From Trichomonas vaginalis G3 (lineage: Eukaryota > Parabasalia > Trichomonadida > Trichomonadidae), in the NCBI RefSeq assembly GCF_026262505.1, contig NC_067206.1, positions 39,011,660 to 39,075,659 on the forward strand: a DNA stretch of 64,000 nt, in the 5' to 3' direction. A program made the translations under genes and the position numbers. This document shows positions 62,401-64,000 of the stretch, one piece after another; position 1 is the stretch's first letter, and each line of letters starts with the position of its first letter. Below the pieces are notes generated by a model that was given only the letters and a program-made list of their open reading frames with translations, ran no database searches and had not been told where the DNA came from.

Positions 62401-62741
62401 ATACTAACTACTTTATAACAAGCTCACAAAATCAACAAATCTTTGTTTTAGTAGTAAAAAATGATAATAGCCACAATCAGCTTTACATAATGGTCAATAA
62501 TAACCGTCATAAAATATCACCCTTTCCGCGATCTAATGGGATGTAGATTGAGAGAATGCCAGAAATTGGAAAGTGAACTATAAAAAGAAACACATTTTCC
62601 TACGTAAAGTCTCCCTATCGTATTTCTGCCTCAATTTTGAATGAATCTCTATCAAAAATTTGAATAAGAGACTTTACGAAAGAAAAGAAGTTGAATTTTT
62701 ATGTTAAATCACTTCTTAATTTAAAACTTATTAAAAAAAAA
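62401..62741. other. Intergenic DNA before the next Polinton-like element
   Basis: I see no gene. GTAAAGTCTC and GAGACTTTAC (about 62600-62680) form a weak long-range stem. Confidence 0.4.
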
Positions 62742-62750
62742 AGGTAGTGG

Positions 62751-62787
62751 GGCTTCCAGGCACTTCGTGCCTTCTAGCCCTGATGAT
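62751..62787 (+). repeat. Terminal GC hairpin of the family-2 element
   Basis: GGGGCTTCCAGGCACTTCGT then GCCTTCTAGCCCT folds with a CTTC-type loop (AGGCAC/GTGCCT). The two copies at the 14.6 kb end have GGCGCAACGCGCC here, so the loop stem varies while pairing is kept. Confidence 0.75.
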
Positions 62788-62919
62788 GTTTAGTAATAAA
62801 TGAAGTTTTTATTCGGAAAAATTGTTAGTCTTCTGGGTCGAAAACATTATATAATGTGTCGCTTTTCACAAATTATATATGTTTTCATGTTTTGTCAAGA
62901 CTTCTTCGTAATGAGTGTA

Positions 62920-63450
62920 AATGACCAAAAATATAATTTAGGGTAGAAGGTTAGATCTAACCTCTTTTCTAACCTCTTTTCTACCCTCTTGAATTTGTCA
63001 TGATTTCATCGTAAATGTTTTGTCAAACATGAACGTACATGTTTTGTCAAGACTTCTTCGTAATGAGTGTAAATGACCAAAAATATAATTTAGGGTAGAA
63101 GGTTAGATCTAACCTCTTTTCTAACCTCTTTTCTACCCTCTTGAATTTGTCATGATTTCTTCGTAAATGTTTTGTCATGATTTCATCGTACATGTTTTGT
63201 CAAGACTTCTTCTTCGTAATGAGTGTAAATGACCAAAAATATAATTTAGGGTAGAAGGTTAGATCTAACCTCTTTTCTAACCTCTTTTCTACCCTCTTGA
63301 ATTTGTCATGATTTCATCGTAAATGTTTTGTCATGATTTCATCGTAAATGTTTTGTCAAGACTTCTTCTTCGTAATGAGTGTAAAGGACCCAAAAATATA
63401 ATTTAGGTGAAGAGGTGAGATCTCACCTGTTTTCTCACCTCTTTTCTCAC
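62920..63450 (+). repeat. Four tandem palindromic spacer modules
   Basis: Perfect palindromes AGGTTAGATCTAACCT occur at 62948-62963, 63100-63115 and 63256-63271. The variant AGGTGAGATCTCACCT is at 63413-63428. Each is preceded by TAATGAGTGTAAA and followed by further half-sites (CTAACC, CTACCC or CTCACC) and GAATTTGTCATGATTTC. They lie before the methyltransferase start. Confidence 0.9.
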
Positions 63451-63537
63451 CTCATGAATTTGTCATGATTTCATCGTAAATGTTTTGTCACTTTTCTGTC
63501 ACTTTTCAGGTAAAAACATTTTTATTATTATATATAA

Positions 63538-64000
63538 ATGAATTTTACAAAACCACCGTTACCGTTCTTTGGAAATAAGAGTAGATGTAAAGATATTATA
63601 TTGAGAGAACTTAAGAAACTACCGAATGGTCTAACATTTGTAGATTTGTTCGGTGGAAGTTTCTATATATCCCATTTATGTCATACAATATTCCCAGACT
63701 CAAAGATTATATGCAATGACTTCGACAACTATATGGACCGTCTCAAACATATACCAGACACAAACAATATATTGAAAGAGTTAAAAGAAAAGATACCTAT
63801 AGGTAAGATGGAACGTATACCATTAGATAAGAAAATATTGTGAGAGAGGTTTTGAAAAAAGCAGAATATATAGACTGGGATAGTATATCTGCTAGACTAT
63901 TATATAGTGGTTCTATAAGAGTTCATGACATTGAAACACTTATGTCAAAAGTTTTATATCTTAACTATACAAATGTTTTCAAAGAGGACATAGAAAAATA
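63538..64000 (+). pseudogene. D12-class adenine-specific DNA methyltransferase, partial
   Basis: The start lies in TATAAATG. PPLPFFGNKSRCKDIILREL is the N-terminal P-x-x-G-x-K motif, FVDLFGGSFYISHL is the SAM-binding motif I, and IICNDFDNYM is motif II of Dam/D12-type N6-adenine methyltransferases. Coding texture (REVLKKAEYIDWDSI, VLYLNYTNVFKEDI) runs to the window end, so the catalytic DPPY is not seen. The gene has about one break in view. Adenine methylation is known in T. vaginalis; a self-marking or defence-evasion role for the element is inference. Confidence 0.7.

Larger units (their letters stand above)
62742..64000 (+). mobile_element. Polinton-like element, family 2, left end
   Basis: AGGTAGTGGGGCTTCCAGGC opens the element and is followed by TAGCCCTGATGATGTTTAGT, the same terminal block as at 14511-14609 in inverse orientation. 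Palindromic spacers of the family and a methyltransferase gene follow. The element continues beyond the window. The seen part has about one break. Confidence 0.75.

Noticed and set aside
62920-63450. CRISPR-like array
   Set aside because: The modules are palindromic and repeated, but the intervening DNA is also repeated, the context is a eukaryotic element and there are no cas genes.

Overview
The window looks like nuclear DNA of the parabasalid parasite Trichomonas vaginalis, or a very close relative. It is AT-rich and intron-poor, with a BspA-like leucine-rich-repeat surface protein, several DUF3447/ankyrin-type genes, an intronless eukaryotic ribosomal protein S7 gene in two copies, Inr-like promoters, and several large Maverick/Polinton-class elements. 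No rRNA, tRNA or CRISPR was found. The species call is inference from gene content.

Layout. (1) 1-14609 is the right-hand part of a large Polinton-like element, here called family 2. It carries KilA-N-type genes and palindromic spacer modules on the left. To their right, mostly on the minus strand, lies a virion-type block: packaging ATPase, SF3 helicase, penton-like minor capsid protein, major capsid protein and a long Gln/Pro-rich structural region. (2) 14727-21225 is a long palindrome: a GAGGATAATCTGAGGAG satellite and its flank, inverted around a short internally deleted Polinton of family 1 (16261-19882). (3) 21362-29397 is intergenic DNA with three further Polinton-end fragments, a 1.3 kb inverted repeat and a structured hairpin region near 27.2 kb. 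(4) 29829-32565 is a non-autonomous DNA transposon with 38-bp terminal inverted repeats and an 8-9 bp target duplication. It has no transposase and carries an extraordinary array of about twenty consecutive hairpins. (5) 33607-55203 holds two RPS7 genes in an inverted 625-bp duplication, flanking a 20.1 kb family-1 Polinton (34345-54462) with about 385-bp inverted ends and a perfect 6-bp target duplication TTTTGA. (6) 56178-62135 is host DNA: BspA-like gene, ankyrin gene, coiled-coil gene, a second ankyrin gene split by an in-frame stop, and an ankyrin relic. (7) 62742 to the end is the left end of another family-2 element, opening with the same terminal hairpin and palindromic spacers and carrying a D12-class adenine methyltransferase gene.

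The Polinton genes form the usual self-synthesising set: integrase, protein-primed family-B polymerase, primase-helicase, packaging ATPase, double-jelly-roll capsid, penton-like protein, and a fibre-like protein. All large elements here are old copies that carry breaks; the 20 kb copy keeps both ends and some intact reading frames. The least familiar structures are the hairpin array of the small transposon, the covarying palindromic spacers of family 2, and the structured segment at 27.19-27.51 kb.
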